From: an uncultured Clostridia bacterium
Lineage (GTDB): Bacteria > Bacillota > Clostridia > Christensenellales > Borkfalkiaceae
Assembly: GCA_904374385.1 (NCBI GenBank)
Contig: CAJFGA010000003.1
Span: forward strand, 1 to 55,618
Direction: 5' to 3'
DNA: 55,618 nucleotides
Within the stretch, counting starts at the first letter, position 1. The number at the start of each line of letters is the position of its first letter. The translations under genes and the position numbers were made by a program. The notes below the pieces were generated by a model, which did not search any database, was not told where the DNA came from, and saw only the letters and a program-made list of their open reading frames with translations. This document shows, piece by piece, positions 26,181 to 37,100 of the stretch.

Positions 26181-27029
26181 TCATGTTTCTCCGAACATCC
26201 GGGTACGCCATTTATGGGGAGAAACCTGATAAACTTTTTTGAATGCATTGATGTATGCACTTTGCGAGTTATAATTGAGTCGCATCGCAATATCCAAAAT
26301 AGAAAGCGAATTGTCCAGAAGCAGGACGGTGGAGTATGCGACGCGGCTTTCGTTGAGGCACTGCACCATCGTTTTGCCGACGTATTTTTTGAATTCGCGG
26401 CAGATATAACCGTGACTGTAGTGAATTTCGCTAATGATTTCCTCAATATCGCGGCACAGGAAAGATTCCAATTTGAGATTGTCGAAAAAATTTTCGATCC
26501 ATTCAGGATATTCTCTTTTTTGTCGGATTTGATGCTTCAACATAATACCCAAAAGCTGAAAGATCACCGTGGTATGCAGTTGTTCAAACAGATCCATATG
26601 GGTAGAAAAGGTGCTTTCATAGACGTTGAAATGATCGAGCGTATGCTCGAACGATTCTATATTTTCATTCTTCACGTCGATGACGGTGACGGGTGAGTCG
26701 AAAAGCCGCGCATATAACTCTTTGTCGAGAAGAGAACAAATCTTTTTCATCTTATCTACCGTGACGTAGATATTTCTGTGTTGCGGAGGCGAGGAAACGG
26801 AAGGCTGAATTTTAGGCATCATCTCGTGTGTAACGCCTGGTTTAATGAGAATGATTTTTGAAAGAGGATTGCATTCCACGGGTTCGCCATTTACATAATT
26901 GATCACGGATCCGTTTACGGCGTAGGTGAACTCCCAAAAAAAATGCGTGTGCGGAGGAATGTGTTGATTAAAAAGCAACGCCGTATAGGGAGAGTTTGCT
27001 ACCGTTTCTGCCGTATAGTTTTCTATCAT
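26181..27029 (-). CDS. AraC family transcriptional regulator, 282 aa
   Basis: An N-terminal cupin-type sensor (about residues 1-110; PPHTHFFWEFTYAVNG carries the typical PHxHxFxE pattern) and a C-terminal double helix-turn-helix (about 180-280; CLNESRVAYSTVLLLDNSLSILDIAMRLNYNSQSAYINAFKKVYQVSP, in parts). I chose the start at 27029 because GGAGGT lies 6 nt upstream and the promoter (27077-27049) excludes the start at 27110. It diverges from the LplB/LplC importer operon across about 170 bp and most likely activates it in response to a sugar; it may also act on the GH78-GH35 operon. Confidence 0.9.
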   Translation of the reverse strand: MIENYTAETVANSPYTALLFNQHIPPHTHFFWEFTYAVNGSVINYVNGEPVECNPLSKIILIKPGVTHEMMPKIQPSVSSPPQHRNIYVTVDKMKKICSLLDKELYARLFDSPVTVIDVKNENIESFEHTLDHFNVYESTFSTHMDLFEQLHTTVIFQLLGIMLKHQIRQKREYPEWIENFFDNLKLESFLCRDIEEIISEIHYSHGYICREFKKYVGKTMVQCLNESRVAYSTVLLLDNSLSILDIAMRLNYNSQSAYINAFKKVYQVSPHKWRTRMFGET

Positions 27030-27048
27030 TAGGCTACCTCCGTCCTTC

Positions 27049-27077
27049 ATTATAACGTATTTTTGTTTGGATTTCAA
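27049..27077 (-). promoter_or_regulatory. Promoter of the araC-type gene
   Basis: The minus strand has TTGAAA (27077-27072), a 17-bp spacer and TATAAT (27054-27049). Confidence 0.8.
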
Positions 27078-27153
27078 GGTTTGCTTGTAAGAAAAATTAA
27101 AAATTTGCAATTTTAAGATAAAAGACGGGGTAGATTTTTGAAAAAATATCTGT

Positions 27154-27159
27154 TATAAT
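27154..27159 (+). promoter_or_regulatory. -10 box of the importer operon
   Basis: A perfect TATAAT, 45 bp before the first gene, with no good -35 at 17 bp (TAGATT). This is the usual form of an AraC-activated promoter. Confidence 0.55.
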
Positions 27160-27198
27160 GCAGAAAAAGGATAAAAAATTGCAATGTCGGGGAAAAGG

Positions 27199-28152
27199 AT
27201 GAAAAGGATAAAAGCGTTTGAATTGTCTGTACTGCTGCTATGTGTAGCGTTAGCGTTTGTCTTCGGCTGTGGTTTCAGCGTAGAAACGAGCGCGACGGTC
27301 TATCACAACGGTAAAGGCAGCGCTCTGCTGACGATCGAAAGCGAGCTTGCGCCCGATGCATTTGAACAGTCGCTATCCGAATATCTGCAGGGATTCAACA
27401 TTGTGTCCGGCGACGACGACATGCTCGTGGCGGAATCTATAGTGCAGGTGGATGATGGGTATGAGGTGCGGATCGCTTTTCGCCGCCTGGACAAAATTAA
27501 AGTGAACGGTGATTTTTATCTGCAGCCATGGGCGGAATTTGTACAGGACGGAAGCGAATCTTTGGCCTTGTTAGAAAAGTTGGACAGAGGCAATCTTAGC
27601 TGTACAGTATCAGCTCATTACGACGGGATTTTGGGTCAGATTACGATACCCAGATCAGAGGATGCCCCCATATCTCCGTTCAACGGCGCAGGGGAAGAGA
27701 TCCCGTTGCAGGCGTTTGTCGAGGAGGGCGCTGCATCTTCGGAAAGCTCAAAAATTCTGTTGTTCCGCCTGTTTGATCTGGACGGCGTCACGCGGATGCG
27801 CATCACGGTTCCCGGGAAACTCCGTGCGGCAGGCGGAAATATTCGATTGATTGCGGATGACACTTTTGAAGTTACGCCCGACCAAATCGGTGCGACGGTA
27901 CTTCGGAACAAGATCGTCGTAGACGAGAACGGTACGCAGAGGATCGAACCGGAGGTCACTTCAGAGGAGATCCCGGCTATGGTCGGGTACGTCGTCTTTG
28001 ACGAAAGCGTAAATCCCGCGGTATATTGGACCATCGGTATCGCGGCGGCGATTGTTTTGGGGCTGTGCGTTGCCGTATATATTCATTTCAGGCGGGCCGG
28101 CATGAAGATATTAAAAGAGCAGGCCCGAATCGGCGAGGGGGATGAAAAATGA
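27199..28152 (+). CDS. Predicted secreted/membrane protein of unknown function, 317 aa
   Basis: I do not recognise a family. An N-terminal hydrophobic segment (about residues 3-25, KRIKAFELSVLLLCVALAF) ends near FGCG, which may be a lipobox. The middle ~230 residues are acidic and soluble with beta character and contain no catalytic motif. A C-terminal membrane helix (AVYWTIGIAAAIVLGLCVAVYIHF) is followed by a short charged cytoplasmic tail. The topology fits an ectodomain held between two membrane anchors. The ATG at 27199 has GGGG 6 nt upstream; ATG 27184 is an in-frame alternative. It overlaps the LplB-type permease gene by 4 bp (ATGA), so it probably belongs to the importer. Confidence 0.65.
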   Translation: MKRIKAFELSVLLLCVALAFVFGCGFSVETSATVYHNGKGSALLTIESELAPDAFEQSLSEYLQGFNIVSGDDDMLVAESIVQVDDGYEVRIAFRRLDKIKVNGDFYLQPWAEFVQDGSESLALLEKLDRGNLSCTVSAHYDGILGQITIPRSEDAPISPFNGAGEEIPLQAFVEEGAASSESSKILLFRLFDLDGVTRMRITVPGKLRAAGGNIRLIADDTFEVTPDQIGATVLRNKIVVDENGTQRIEPEVTSEEIPAMVGYVVFDESVNPAVYWTIGIAAAIVLGLCVAVYIHFRRAGMKILKEQARIGEGDEK

Positions 28153-29144
28153 AGACGGAAAATGTCACGCGAGCGGTAAAAACTAAAGGGCGTAGTCCTT
28201 TTCTTACGGGAGTCAATGCTTTTTTTCACGGTAAAACCTGGCGCGGGATCATGCGGCATAAGATGCTTTACGCATTGTTGTTGCCTGCAGTCGTGCTTAT
28301 TTGCATTTTCTGTTATGCGCCGATGTTCGGCGTGATCATCGCATTTCAGGATTTTAGGCTGACGGAAGGCGTATTCGGAAGCGAATTTATCGGCTTCAAG
28401 ATGTTTTACAAAATTCTTTTCGATCCCGAAAGCGCAAGTTATTTGGAATTCCGCAATACGATCTACATATCGCTGATACGTATCGTCACAAATTTTCCCA
28501 TTATTCTTATATTTACCCTTCTTCTCCGCGAAATTCGCGATCGCCGTGTGCGCGGCATAGTGCAGGCGGTGGCTTACATTCCATACTTTATTTCCTGGAT
28601 ATCCGTCGGCGGCATGGCGTACAATTTGTTCGCGGTAGACGGAGGTATTTTAAATCAGATACTGTCGGCATTCGGAAAAGAGCCGATTACTTGGTATTCC
28701 GAAGAAAAATATTGGTGGGCGATTTTGACTATATCGTCGCTGTGGAAGGGCATGGGGTGGTCAACCCTTATCTACATGTCCAGCCTGGGCTCTATAGACG
28801 AAGAACTGTACGATGCCTGTGTAATCGACGGAGGTGGCAGATTTCGGCAGATGATTACAGTCACGCTGCCGGGGATCATGAACGTCATTATGCTGCAGAT
28901 TATTCTCGACGTCGGCGGGATCATGTCCGACAATTACGACCAGATTTTGGCGATGATCAACGGATCGCAGTCGCTCAACAATGTGACGCGCGTCGTGGGG
29001 ACGCTCGAATATGAGGCGATCACAGGGGGCAGCCAGTATTCTAAAGCCACAGCGTACAGCTTACTGCGCGGACTGATCGGCATGGCTCTAGTACTTATTG
29101 CAAACAGGGTCGCGAAAAAGTCGGACAACGAGGGGATATTGTGA
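28149..29144 (+). CDS. ABC polysaccharide permease, LplB type, 331 aa
   Basis: Inner-membrane subunit of an LplABC/YtcQP-type sugar importer. The N-terminus has an extra ~35-residue cytoplasmic stretch before HKMLYALLLPAVVLICIFCYAPMFGVIIAFQDF, the family signature. Six helices are predicted. The EAA loop (ELYDACVIDGGGRFRQMITVTLPGI, about residues 218-242) is present. Translationally coupled to both neighbours. This class usually imports oligosaccharides from complex plant or host glycans. Confidence 0.92.
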   Translation: MKTENVTRAVKTKGRSPFLTGVNAFFHGKTWRGIMRHKMLYALLLPAVVLICIFCYAPMFGVIIAFQDFRLTEGVFGSEFIGFKMFYKILFDPESASYLEFRNTIYISLIRIVTNFPIILIFTLLLREIRDRRVRGIVQAVAYIPYFISWISVGGMAYNLFAVDGGILNQILSAFGKEPITWYSEEKYWWAILTISSLWKGMGWSTLIYMSSLGSIDEELYDACVIDGGGRFRQMITVTLPGIMNVIMLQIILDVGGIMSDNYDQILAMINGSQSLNNVTRVVGTLEYEAITGGSQYSKATAYSLLRGLIGMALVLIANRVAKKSDNEGIL

Positions 29145-30022
29145 TGGCCGGAGAAAAGAAAATTGATCTGTTTACCGTCATCAACGGATGTATCATGGTG
29201 CTGCTCATGGCGGCGTTCATTCTGCCCTTTTGGATCATCCTTACGGCGTCCCTCAGCGACAATGCCAGGGTACAGGCCAACGGAATATCGCTGTGGTTCC
29301 AAGGGTTTACATTCGAAGGGTATAAATTCCTGTTCGGCATGAGCGATATCTTTATCCGCTCGCTTGGGATTTCTCTGCTGACCTCGTTCGCGGCTGCCGC
29401 GTTTTCCGTTATCGTATGCACGGCGGCGGCTTATGCACTCTCAAAAAAATACCTTGTCGGCAGAAAATTTTTCAACGTGTTTCTGATGATCACCATGTTT
29501 TTCAGCGGCGGAACGATCCCTCTTTACCTGGTTATCCGCGGCATCGGGATTTATGACACGATTTGGGCGCTCATTTTACCGGGCGTAGCTTCCACCTACA
29601 GCATACTGTTGCTGCGCAATTACTTTTACGGAATACCCGCCGCGCTGGAAGAAGCGGCGTATCTGGACGGCGCGAGCGATCTGAAATTGCTGATTTATAT
29701 CTTCGTACCTCTTTCCACGCCGATGATGTTTACCATAGGGATCATGACGTTTGTGGGTAAGTGGAATGAATGGCTGCCCTCGTTGTTGTATCTTGGGGCG
29801 ACCAACAGATCTCTGTGGACGGCGCAATATGTACTGCGCCAGATGCTGCGGGATATGCAGACGCTGTACGGCAGCGCATCGACGGGCTCCGTGAGCAATG
29901 CGCCGCTCATTACGGCAAAAAATGCGGGCATTGTGATCATCGTTTTGCCGTTGATCGTAATGTCTCCGGTGCTGCATAAGTATTTTGCGTCCGGACTTGT
30001 TGCCGGATCGGTAAAGGGCTGA
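29144..30022 (+). CDS. ABC polysaccharide permease, LplC/YtcP type, 292 aa
   Basis: Second permease of the importer with six predicted helices. The EAA loop (ALEEAAYLDGASDLKLLIYIFVPLSTP) lies at about residues 165-191, and the family C-terminus is HKYFASGLVAGSVKG. The ATG at 29144 overlaps the preceding TGA by one base; GTG 29141 is an equally placed alternative. AGGGG lies 5-8 nt upstream. No ATPase gene follows, so it must use a shared one. Confidence 0.92.
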   Translation: MAGEKKIDLFTVINGCIMVLLMAAFILPFWIILTASLSDNARVQANGISLWFQGFTFEGYKFLFGMSDIFIRSLGISLLTSFAAAAFSVIVCTAAAYALSKKYLVGRKFFNVFLMITMFFSGGTIPLYLVIRGIGIYDTIWALILPGVASTYSILLLRNYFYGIPAALEEAAYLDGASDLKLLIYIFVPLSTPMMFTIGIMTFVGKWNEWLPSLLYLGATNRSLWTAQYVLRQMLRDMQTLYGSASTGSVSNAPLITAKNAGIVIIVLPLIVMSPVLHKYFASGLVAGSVKG

Positions 30023-30101
30023 CAACGGAGGCGCTGCCGGAAACGTGTCAAGTACGGCGGCAGCTTCCGCGGAAATAAATTTATCAAATAAGGAGCAGGG
30101 A

Positions 30102-31769
30102 ATGAAGAAAAGAATTTTAGGTTTGATTGCGTGCCTCATGACGACAGCGATGGTGTTCGGAACGGCCGGATGCGGTGGCGGCGGAACGACGGAAACGCCG
30201 AGCGGCGGGGCCAATACGGAGCGCCCCGCGGGGACAAAGATCGTCGTTTATGCGGGCGGGTCGAGCGAATTTTCCTGGATAGCGGGGAGCGAGGAAACAC
30301 AGGTCATCGACTATATTGAAAACGCATACTGGGAAGATACCGGGAAATCTTTGGATTTTGACATCGCGTATCTCGGCGAAGATATGCAGACCAAACTTTC
30401 CAGCGAACTTGCGGCGGGATCGCAGATAGACATCGTTATATCGCATACCCGCGGCGGCGTGGGCGTCGATGACAAACTGAAGGGCGAAGATTCGCACTAC
30501 AATCTGTACGACGCTCTGTACGACTATGCGCCGAATCTTTACGAAAAGGTCAAGGGCGCGCCCCTCAATTGTCTCACAACGGTGAACAACGACGTGGTTG
30601 GCATTCCGTCGGTCATCAGCCCGTACAAATTCGGGATACTTGTCCGCAAAGATTATATGGAAGCGTGCGGCTATACGGACGATCCCGACAAAGCCGGTAC
30701 GCCTTTCAAAGACGGACAGAATTACCAGCTGGTCGATAATCTCGATACGTTTGCAGAGATGTGCCGCGCGATGAACTCGATTACGGGCAGCAGTTATGCC
30801 GTCACGGGCGCCGCGTGGGATCTGGAAAAAGTGCTTACGCTCGGCGCTTATGCGGATGCGGGATACTTTTCAAGCGCTCTCGTGGAAGAAAACGGCAGGG
30901 AACTCATCATGACAGGCGGCAGCACGCAGGCTTATAAAGATGTGCTTGCGCTGGAATACCAATGGGCTATGACGGGCGTGATCTCCAAGGATGCAAACTC
31001 CATACTTCTGGAAGAAGGGGAATCCAACTTTATTTCAGGAAAGACGGGCGTTTTCGTGCAGGATCCTACCATCCAGCACCTGATCAAAGTTTCCCGCATG
31101 ACAAAAGCGCGCGATCCCGAGGCGGAATTTACGGTGCTCGGGCCGCTGAAAGCGCACAAAGACAGCCCGGACGATCAGAAAGGCTTTATGCGCAATCCGG
31201 AAGCAACATTTGCGGCGGTCATACCCAAGTCGAGTACGAATGTGACGGCGATTATGGGATTTTTGAATTGGGTCTATGCGAACGAAGACAATTACAACCT
31301 GTGCCGCTACGGTATAGAGGGTACGCATTGGGTAGATAACGGAGACGGGACCTATTCTTATCCGGAAGGCAAAGAAAACTATGCTACCCAGCCGCCTTAT
31401 TCCGGAATTCTTACTCTGGTCGAAAATCAGAACATGAGCAACCTGATTTACGAAGGATATTCGGAAGAGGAACTCCGCTGGATCAATGAGATCGCCGGAA
31501 ATCCTGAAAATTATATCGACAATGATGTAATGGATTATTTGTTCGTATCGACTGACCGGTACAATACGATCATGGCGAATGCGGCAGATCAGCTTTACAG
31601 CATGGCGGTCGATGCCTGGACGGGAAAAAGCGATCCGCTGAGCCTTACGACATCGGGCGAAACGGTCTATGATTCCATAGTATCTGCTTACAACCGCTCC
31701 GTCGAAGAGGTGCAGGAATATTATACCACGCAGTACAAAACGATGAAGGCGCAGCGGGAGACCGATTAA
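30102..31769 (+). CDS. Extracellular solute-binding lipoprotein, LplA/LipO type, 555 aa
   Basis: Binding protein of the LplB/LplC importer. The signal peptide ends at the lipobox TAGC-GGGG (Cys near residue 24), followed by a Gly/Thr linker. The length (555) is typical of the large binding proteins paired with LplBC, which bind longer oligosaccharides than MalE-type proteins. The C-terminal third has several Trp/Tyr residues likely to stack on sugar. The start is preceded by AGGAG. The ligand is unknown. Confidence 0.9.
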   Translation: MKKRILGLIACLMTTAMVFGTAGCGGGGTTETPSGGANTERPAGTKIVVYAGGSSEFSWIAGSEETQVIDYIENAYWEDTGKSLDFDIAYLGEDMQTKLSSELAAGSQIDIVISHTRGGVGVDDKLKGEDSHYNLYDALYDYAPNLYEKVKGAPLNCLTTVNNDVVGIPSVISPYKFGILVRKDYMEACGYTDDPDKAGTPFKDGQNYQLVDNLDTFAEMCRAMNSITGSSYAVTGAAWDLEKVLTLGAYADAGYFSSALVEENGRELIMTGGSTQAYKDVLALEYQWAMTGVISKDANSILLEEGESNFISGKTGVFVQDPTIQHLIKVSRMTKARDPEAEFTVLGPLKAHKDSPDDQKGFMRNPEATFAAVIPKSSTNVTAIMGFLNWVYANEDNYNLCRYGIEGTHWVDNGDGTYSYPEGKENYATQPPYSGILTLVENQNMSNLIYEGYSEEELRWINEIAGNPENYIDNDVMDYLFVSTDRYNTIMANAADQLYSMAVDAWTGKSDPLSLTTSGETVYDSIVSAYNRSVEEVQEYYTTQYKTMKAQRETD

Positions 31770-31770
31770 A

Positions 31771-32256
31771 ATGATTGGTTGGATCATCTTTCTTGCATAC
31801 ATGGAGCTGTACTCCGCGGGCGTGATGCTTTTGGCAAAAAAGTGCGGGATCGGAAGATACGGGTTGTGTCTGATTCCTTTCGTTTCCTTCTTTTTTGTTG
31901 ACCGCATCACGGGCGGGTTCAGCGTCTGCGGCATACGCGTCTCAAAATGGGGGAGACAGGTGATCGTGCTTGCGGTCATTTCACTGTGCGCAACAGCATA
32001 TGCCCTTTGGGGCGTATCACACCTGACGGCGGATAACAGCGCGCCTCTGGTACAGGTGATGTGGGTCCCTATTGCGTTCTGCATCCTCGTCTTCTGGCTG
32101 GGAACGGCGTTTTCCGCGGTCCGGATACTCTTTTTGCTGAACGCGAGTTTCCGTCTGGATTGGCTGGTCTGCGCTCTGTTTATAACGGTACCGTTTTTGT
32201 TCATGTTCGTCCGCAATCGCGGAGAGCGGTTTGCGGGCGCGGCATTCTGTGCCTGA
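31771..32256 (+). CDS. Small integral membrane protein, unknown function, 161 aa
   Basis: Four to five predicted membrane helices cover most of the protein (about residues 3-20, 28-46, 65-83, 95-115 and 128-145). Very few charged residues lie in the helices, and there are several cysteines. No family recognised. The ATG follows the binding-protein stop codon by one base, with GGGAG inside the upstream gene, so it is cotranslated with the importer. It could be an accessory membrane subunit. The resemblance to uncharacterised small proteins often placed after solute-binding genes is only one of topology. Confidence 0.6.
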   Translation: MIGWIIFLAYMELYSAGVMLLAKKCGIGRYGLCLIPFVSFFFVDRITGGFSVCGIRVSKWGRQVIVLAVISLCATAYALWGVSHLTADNSAPLVQVMWVPIAFCILVFWLGTAFSAVRILFLLNASFRLDWLVCALFITVPFLFMFVRNRGERFAGAAFCA

Positions 32257-32286
32257 GCATAAATATTTTGAAAATAAGGAGGAAAT

Positions 32287-34134
32287 ATGAAGTTTTTTTC
32301 AAAGATGCTGAGCATTGCTTTCGCGGCGCTGCTGTTGCTGGCGTCTGCGGCCTGTTCGCAGGGAACGCCGAAAGAGGAGGATAAGCCGGATCCCGGAGAA
32401 GTGGATCCGCCCGTACAGACGCAGTATCTGGGGAAGGAAAAATCTCCGGACTATCCGGAGATCTCGGATGATGTCGATTACACCGTTTATTATTTTGATC
32501 CCGAATCGGGCGACGACGCCGAAGACGGGCTGAGCGAAGAAACTGCCAAGGCATCTTTGTCAGAGGCGATGCGGCTGGTTTCGGCCGTAGAGGAAAAAAC
32601 GCCGACAAAGATTCTTTTTAAAGCCGGCAGCGAATACAGCGGTACGCTCACGCTGACCGGGTTTGATGCGAAAGAGGAATCTCCTCTGATCGTCAGTGTT
32701 TACGATCAAACGGAAGAAGATCGATATGTAAAAATCGTCGGCCCGGAGTCGGGCAACTGTGTGGAGATCAAAAGCGGCAATATCCGTGTCAGCTATCTGG
32801 AATGCACCTCGCCTTTAGGCCACCGCGGCATCCATGTGACGACGAACGCCGCCGGAGCGATGAAGAATATCGTCGTTTCCGATTGTTATGTGCATGATAT
32901 TAATTATAATTTGGAAGGAGTCACGTTGCCGGAAGGTGACGAAATGCCGGATACGGCGACGGTACAGCAGATTTGCCCGGACGGGAGGTTCTCTTACAAT
33001 TGCGGCGGGATCATCTTTGAAGCGGATACGCCCAAGGCGAAAGGGCCGAGCTGGTATGAAAACGTATGGGTGGATAACAACATCATCGATAAAGTGGCGC
33101 GCACGGGAATCTGGGTGTTTTCCAACTGGGCGCAGCGCCCGGGCGTTGACTGGGGCAGGAACCCTTATTACGACGATGAAACCAACTGGTTCCACCATTC
33201 CAACGTCAATATCCGCGGCAACCTCATTACATACCCCGGCGGCGACGGGATCATCCTCGGTGTTACGGTGGGCGGTTTTATCGAATACAATACCTGTTAT
33301 CACGCGCAGTATTTGGGCAGGGCGAATTATTATTGTGCGGCGATCTGGTCGCATTCCTGCAAAAATCTGGTGTTCCAGTACAACGAGGCGGCCTATACCC
33401 ATACCGGAAGAGACGGACAGGGGTTCGATATCGATATCGGCAATTCCAACATCCTGTTTCAGTACAATTACAGCCATCACAATGACGGCGGCGGGGTGCT
33501 GTGCTGCCATACTTCTACCAATATCGCGCAGTATGACAAAGAGGGCAATCTTGTTTTGGACGAAGACGGACTGCCAATCATAGAAAAGAGATTTTCCGAT
33601 TGGTCGAACATCATCATCCGCAATAACGTGTTTGCGGACAATGATGTGGCGGATCTGATTTTGAGCGGCCCTGTCCGTGACGTTTGGTTTGAAAACAATA
33701 CGGTCATCAAGAGCGGCATCATCGAAAACGAAAAGATCGTTGATACGAAAGATTTCGGCGGCACGATGTTGCCGGGAGAAAATTTCAATATATCTAACAA
33801 CATCTTTTACAGCCGAAAGGAAAATACGGCGCGCTTTGCAATGGAATTCACCAAATCGTATAACATAGACAACAATGTATATTACGGGTTCGGAGACGCA
33901 TTTGAAACGTACATGCGCGACGAGATAGGGGAAGAGAATTATATTTCCATCGATCCCGGATTCGGGTCTGATCTCGCGGCGAACATCGGATACGAAAGCG
34001 CGATGGTTTTCGTGCCGACTAATGCGGCGCTGTTTGCCAATGCAAAGACGCTCGAAGAGATGCTGAAATATGATTTTGCAGGCAAAGACGTAGAGGGCGA
34101 ACATTATTACGGCGCTTTCGGAACGGCGGCGTGA
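32287..34134 (+). CDS. Right-handed parallel beta-helix lipoprotein, 615 aa
   Basis: A lipobox (SAAC-SQG) near residue 22 anchors it outside the cell, followed by an acidic Pro-rich linker. From about residue 65 (YYFDPESGDDAEDGLSEETAK, the common start of beta-helix polysaccharide enzymes) the sequence has repeated short Asn/Gly-rich strands typical of a right-handed beta-helix: IVVSDCYVHDI, VWVDNNIIDKV, VNIRGNLIT, ILFQYNYSHHNDGGG and WFENNTVI. Such folds serve polysaccharide lyases and several glycosidases. The catalytic residues cannot be assigned by eye. It probably cuts or binds the glycan before import. Confidence 0.8.
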   Translation: MKFFSKMLSIAFAALLLLASAACSQGTPKEEDKPDPGEVDPPVQTQYLGKEKSPDYPEISDDVDYTVYYFDPESGDDAEDGLSEETAKASLSEAMRLVSAVEEKTPTKILFKAGSEYSGTLTLTGFDAKEESPLIVSVYDQTEEDRYVKIVGPESGNCVEIKSGNIRVSYLECTSPLGHRGIHVTTNAAGAMKNIVVSDCYVHDINYNLEGVTLPEGDEMPDTATVQQICPDGRFSYNCGGIIFEADTPKAKGPSWYENVWVDNNIIDKVARTGIWVFSNWAQRPGVDWGRNPYYDDETNWFHHSNVNIRGNLITYPGGDGIILGVTVGGFIEYNTCYHAQYLGRANYYCAAIWSHSCKNLVFQYNEAAYTHTGRDGQGFDIDIGNSNILFQYNYSHHNDGGGVLCCHTSTNIAQYDKEGNLVLDEDGLPIIEKRFSDWSNIIIRNNVFADNDVADLILSGPVRDVWFENNTVIKSGIIENEKIVDTKDFGGTMLPGENFNISNNIFYSRKENTARFAMEFTKSYNIDNNVYYGFGDAFETYMRDEIGEENYISIDPGFGSDLAANIGYESAMVFVPTNAALFANAKTLEEMLKYDFAGKDVEGEHYYGAFGTAA

Positions 34135-34159
34135 GCGGAGGCATTAAAGGGAGGTAAAT

Positions 34160-37100
34160 ATGAGAAAAAGAATATATCTTTGCATAGCCGCGCTCGTCCT
34201 CATGTTTGCGGCGGCGGTCGGATTTACCGCTTGCGGCGGTCAGACGACGGGCGGATCGGACGGTTTTTTGCTGGCTGAAGGCGCAAATATGGTATGGCTG
34301 GACCGCTATGAAGAAGCGGATGTGGTTTTGGCGAGCGGAGACTCCGCCTCATTGGACTGGAAATCTTCGGACGAAAGCATCGTGACCGTACAAAGCGGGC
34401 TGTTGATCGCACAGGGAGAAGGAGAAACGACGGTCACGGTATCGGACGGCAATAAGACGGAGACGATCACCGTCAGAGTGCGCGATTCGGGCATTAAGCC
34501 CAGGTTTTCCTTTGACGAAGCGGACGCGTTTTTGGGCGAATCGGTTTCTTTCCCGAACACCATCACGTATAACGACAAAATTTATACGCCCGAACTGGAG
34601 TTTGAGATCTCATTTGCCGACGATTCCTACGCCTCTTTTGAAAACGGCAAAATAACCGGGATGAAACTCGGCTCAACCACGGCAACGGTTTCGGCTCCGT
34701 ACAAGGGGATTACTTTGGAAAAGACGATTGCGATCAACGTCAAGGAACCGCTGAATATCGTCGTCGAGTCCTCTGAGGTGGAAATCTACAATGTGGAAGG
34801 TAAATTCGGCGAGGCGGAGCTGGTCGCAAGAGCGATGTACCTCGGCGAAGAAGTGAGCGGCGCCAAGATCACATACAGCGCAGTCAGCGGCGCGGACTGC
34901 GTGACGATCGACGGCAGTACGGTAAAGGCAGAAAAGGAAGGAGCCGCTGTCATTCAGGCATCGTATTCAGACGGCGACACTACCGCAACGGCGCAAATTT
35001 CCGTAACAATACTGCCGAACTACGTAGAAACGACTTATGAGAACGTGAGCTTTCATGATATCACGTGGAAAGAATATGACGGGGAGATCGGCGGCCGTAC
35101 GGGCGTGATCGAATACAAGGCCGGCGCCGACATTACGCCGGACACCTGTTTCGATCATCGCGTGGCGGAAGCGCACGCGGGCGATAAGCTGCTCACACTT
35201 TATGCGCAGGGCTACCGCTATTTTACATACGATCTGTATTATACGAGCAATCAGAACCTGATGATCGGTACAGGCCCGTTTACCTCGTGGATATCGGTAG
35301 GAGACTTTTTCCGCAAAGATTATTTCAAAATAATTTCCGACGGAAAAGTGACCAATATCCTCGAAAAAGATACGTGGATGACGATGGTTTACGACCTGAA
35401 GGCGTTATGGATGTCGGATATCGGCATGACAGCAGATTTCTTCTTCTTTGTCAACGATGCAACGACTTCGCAGTATATCACCGATGTGCGTTTCTACATG
35501 GACGACGCTTTTATTCCGAGCGAAAATCTCGTATATGAAGACTGCGGCGATTATGTGCAGGCCACGAACGACGAATTCGACGTGATGATCCCCGTTTCGC
35601 GCAATTACAGCATGGATACGGGGCTGCCTTCGACAGTGGTGAATCCGGGAGAAGCGCCTGAGTATGGCGAATACGGCGGCACCGTCGGCGGCCGCAACGG
35701 TGCCTATGTGTACCGCACGAACATTTCGGACGGTTGGAAAAATTCGCTCATCGTAGCAACGTCTATGAATCAGACGTATGACGACAGCATGTACGCGCTC
35801 AACAGCCGCGGATCATATCTGACCTTCGATATTTATCCGGAAGAGGCGGATACGCTCATTTTCCGCATCAACCATCTCTCTGATACGGCGACGATAAAGG
35901 TCGGTTCGACCAATCTCGGACAGTTTGACGGCTGGCTGTACGTGATCAGGGACGGAAAGATACAAAATACGATTGAAGCGGGCGTATGGCAGACTGTCTG
36001 CCTCGCGTACAGCGACAATTACAGGGAAGACTGCGTTGGCGGATCGATAACCTTTTCTGCCGAAACGTCGGGCAGCGTCATATTTATCGACGACGTCCGC
36101 TACCGCAAAACGTCCGATTTCCTTCCGGAAGAATTTGCGGAAGAGACATATGCGCCTGTATTGGACAACGCGGCGCAGAACGTATCTCTGGAGCGCGTGA
36201 CCGCAGGAGAATTCAAGGGTGCGTACAAATATGAAAACGGGACGGGATCGGCAGACGCGGAAAACGGCCTGACATTCAAAAATCTGTTGAATTCTGACGG
36301 AACGGCAGGGGAATTTTTCACGGACGGGTATCAGTATATCCGTATGCAGTTATATCTGTCCGATAGTGTATCGTCGATCGTGCTGAACGTTTCGGGCGAC
36401 GGATTGGAAGCCTATCGGAAGGAGATCAGACCGGGAGAAGCGTTTGACGGAATCCCCGTCTTTACGCAGGATGAAAGGCAGACGAAGACGATCTCTGCCG
36501 GGGTATGGTATGACTTTTATATACCCGTATCCTGTCAGGGCTCCGTTTCCGCTGAAGCGGATGTGCGTCTGGTCGCTGTGGGCAGCGGAAGCACCCCGGC
36601 TGCGCTGTATCTTAAAAACGTCAGCTTTGAAGTGAGCGTTCAGACTCCTTACCTGCGCGAAGGCACCGGCGGCGTTTCGCTGGAACTGCTGACGAGCGGA
36701 GAGTTTAAGGGCGCATGGAAGTATGTCAACCGTACCAGCGGCGAAGAAGTCGGCGAAGGGCAGAACTGGGGCGAAAGCGGCGTGCTGTTCAGCAGAGTGA
36801 CGCAGCCGGACGGCAGCGGGCCTGCGGCGTTCTTCAACGAGGGATATCACTGGATCAAGGTGGATATCTATGCGGCGGAAAACATCAGTTCCCTGTCCGT
36901 GCGCAGCACCGCGGACAGAAATTATAATTCGTACTGGGAACGCGAAGTATCCGTCGGCACATCGCTGTATAACTTCTCTCTGTATCTGTTCGACGCTTCC
37001 GGCGATCGGGCAAACAGGTTTGAGCGCAATACCTGGTACACGCTGTACATCCCCGTAGATTATTCTTCCCTGGATATCGGGTACGTATATATCATGCTGT

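Noticed and set aside
32815-34104. Long minus-strand frame (429 codons) opposite the beta-helix gene
   Set aside because: No ribosome site or promoter, and the opposite strand encodes a clear lipoprotein with strand repeats.
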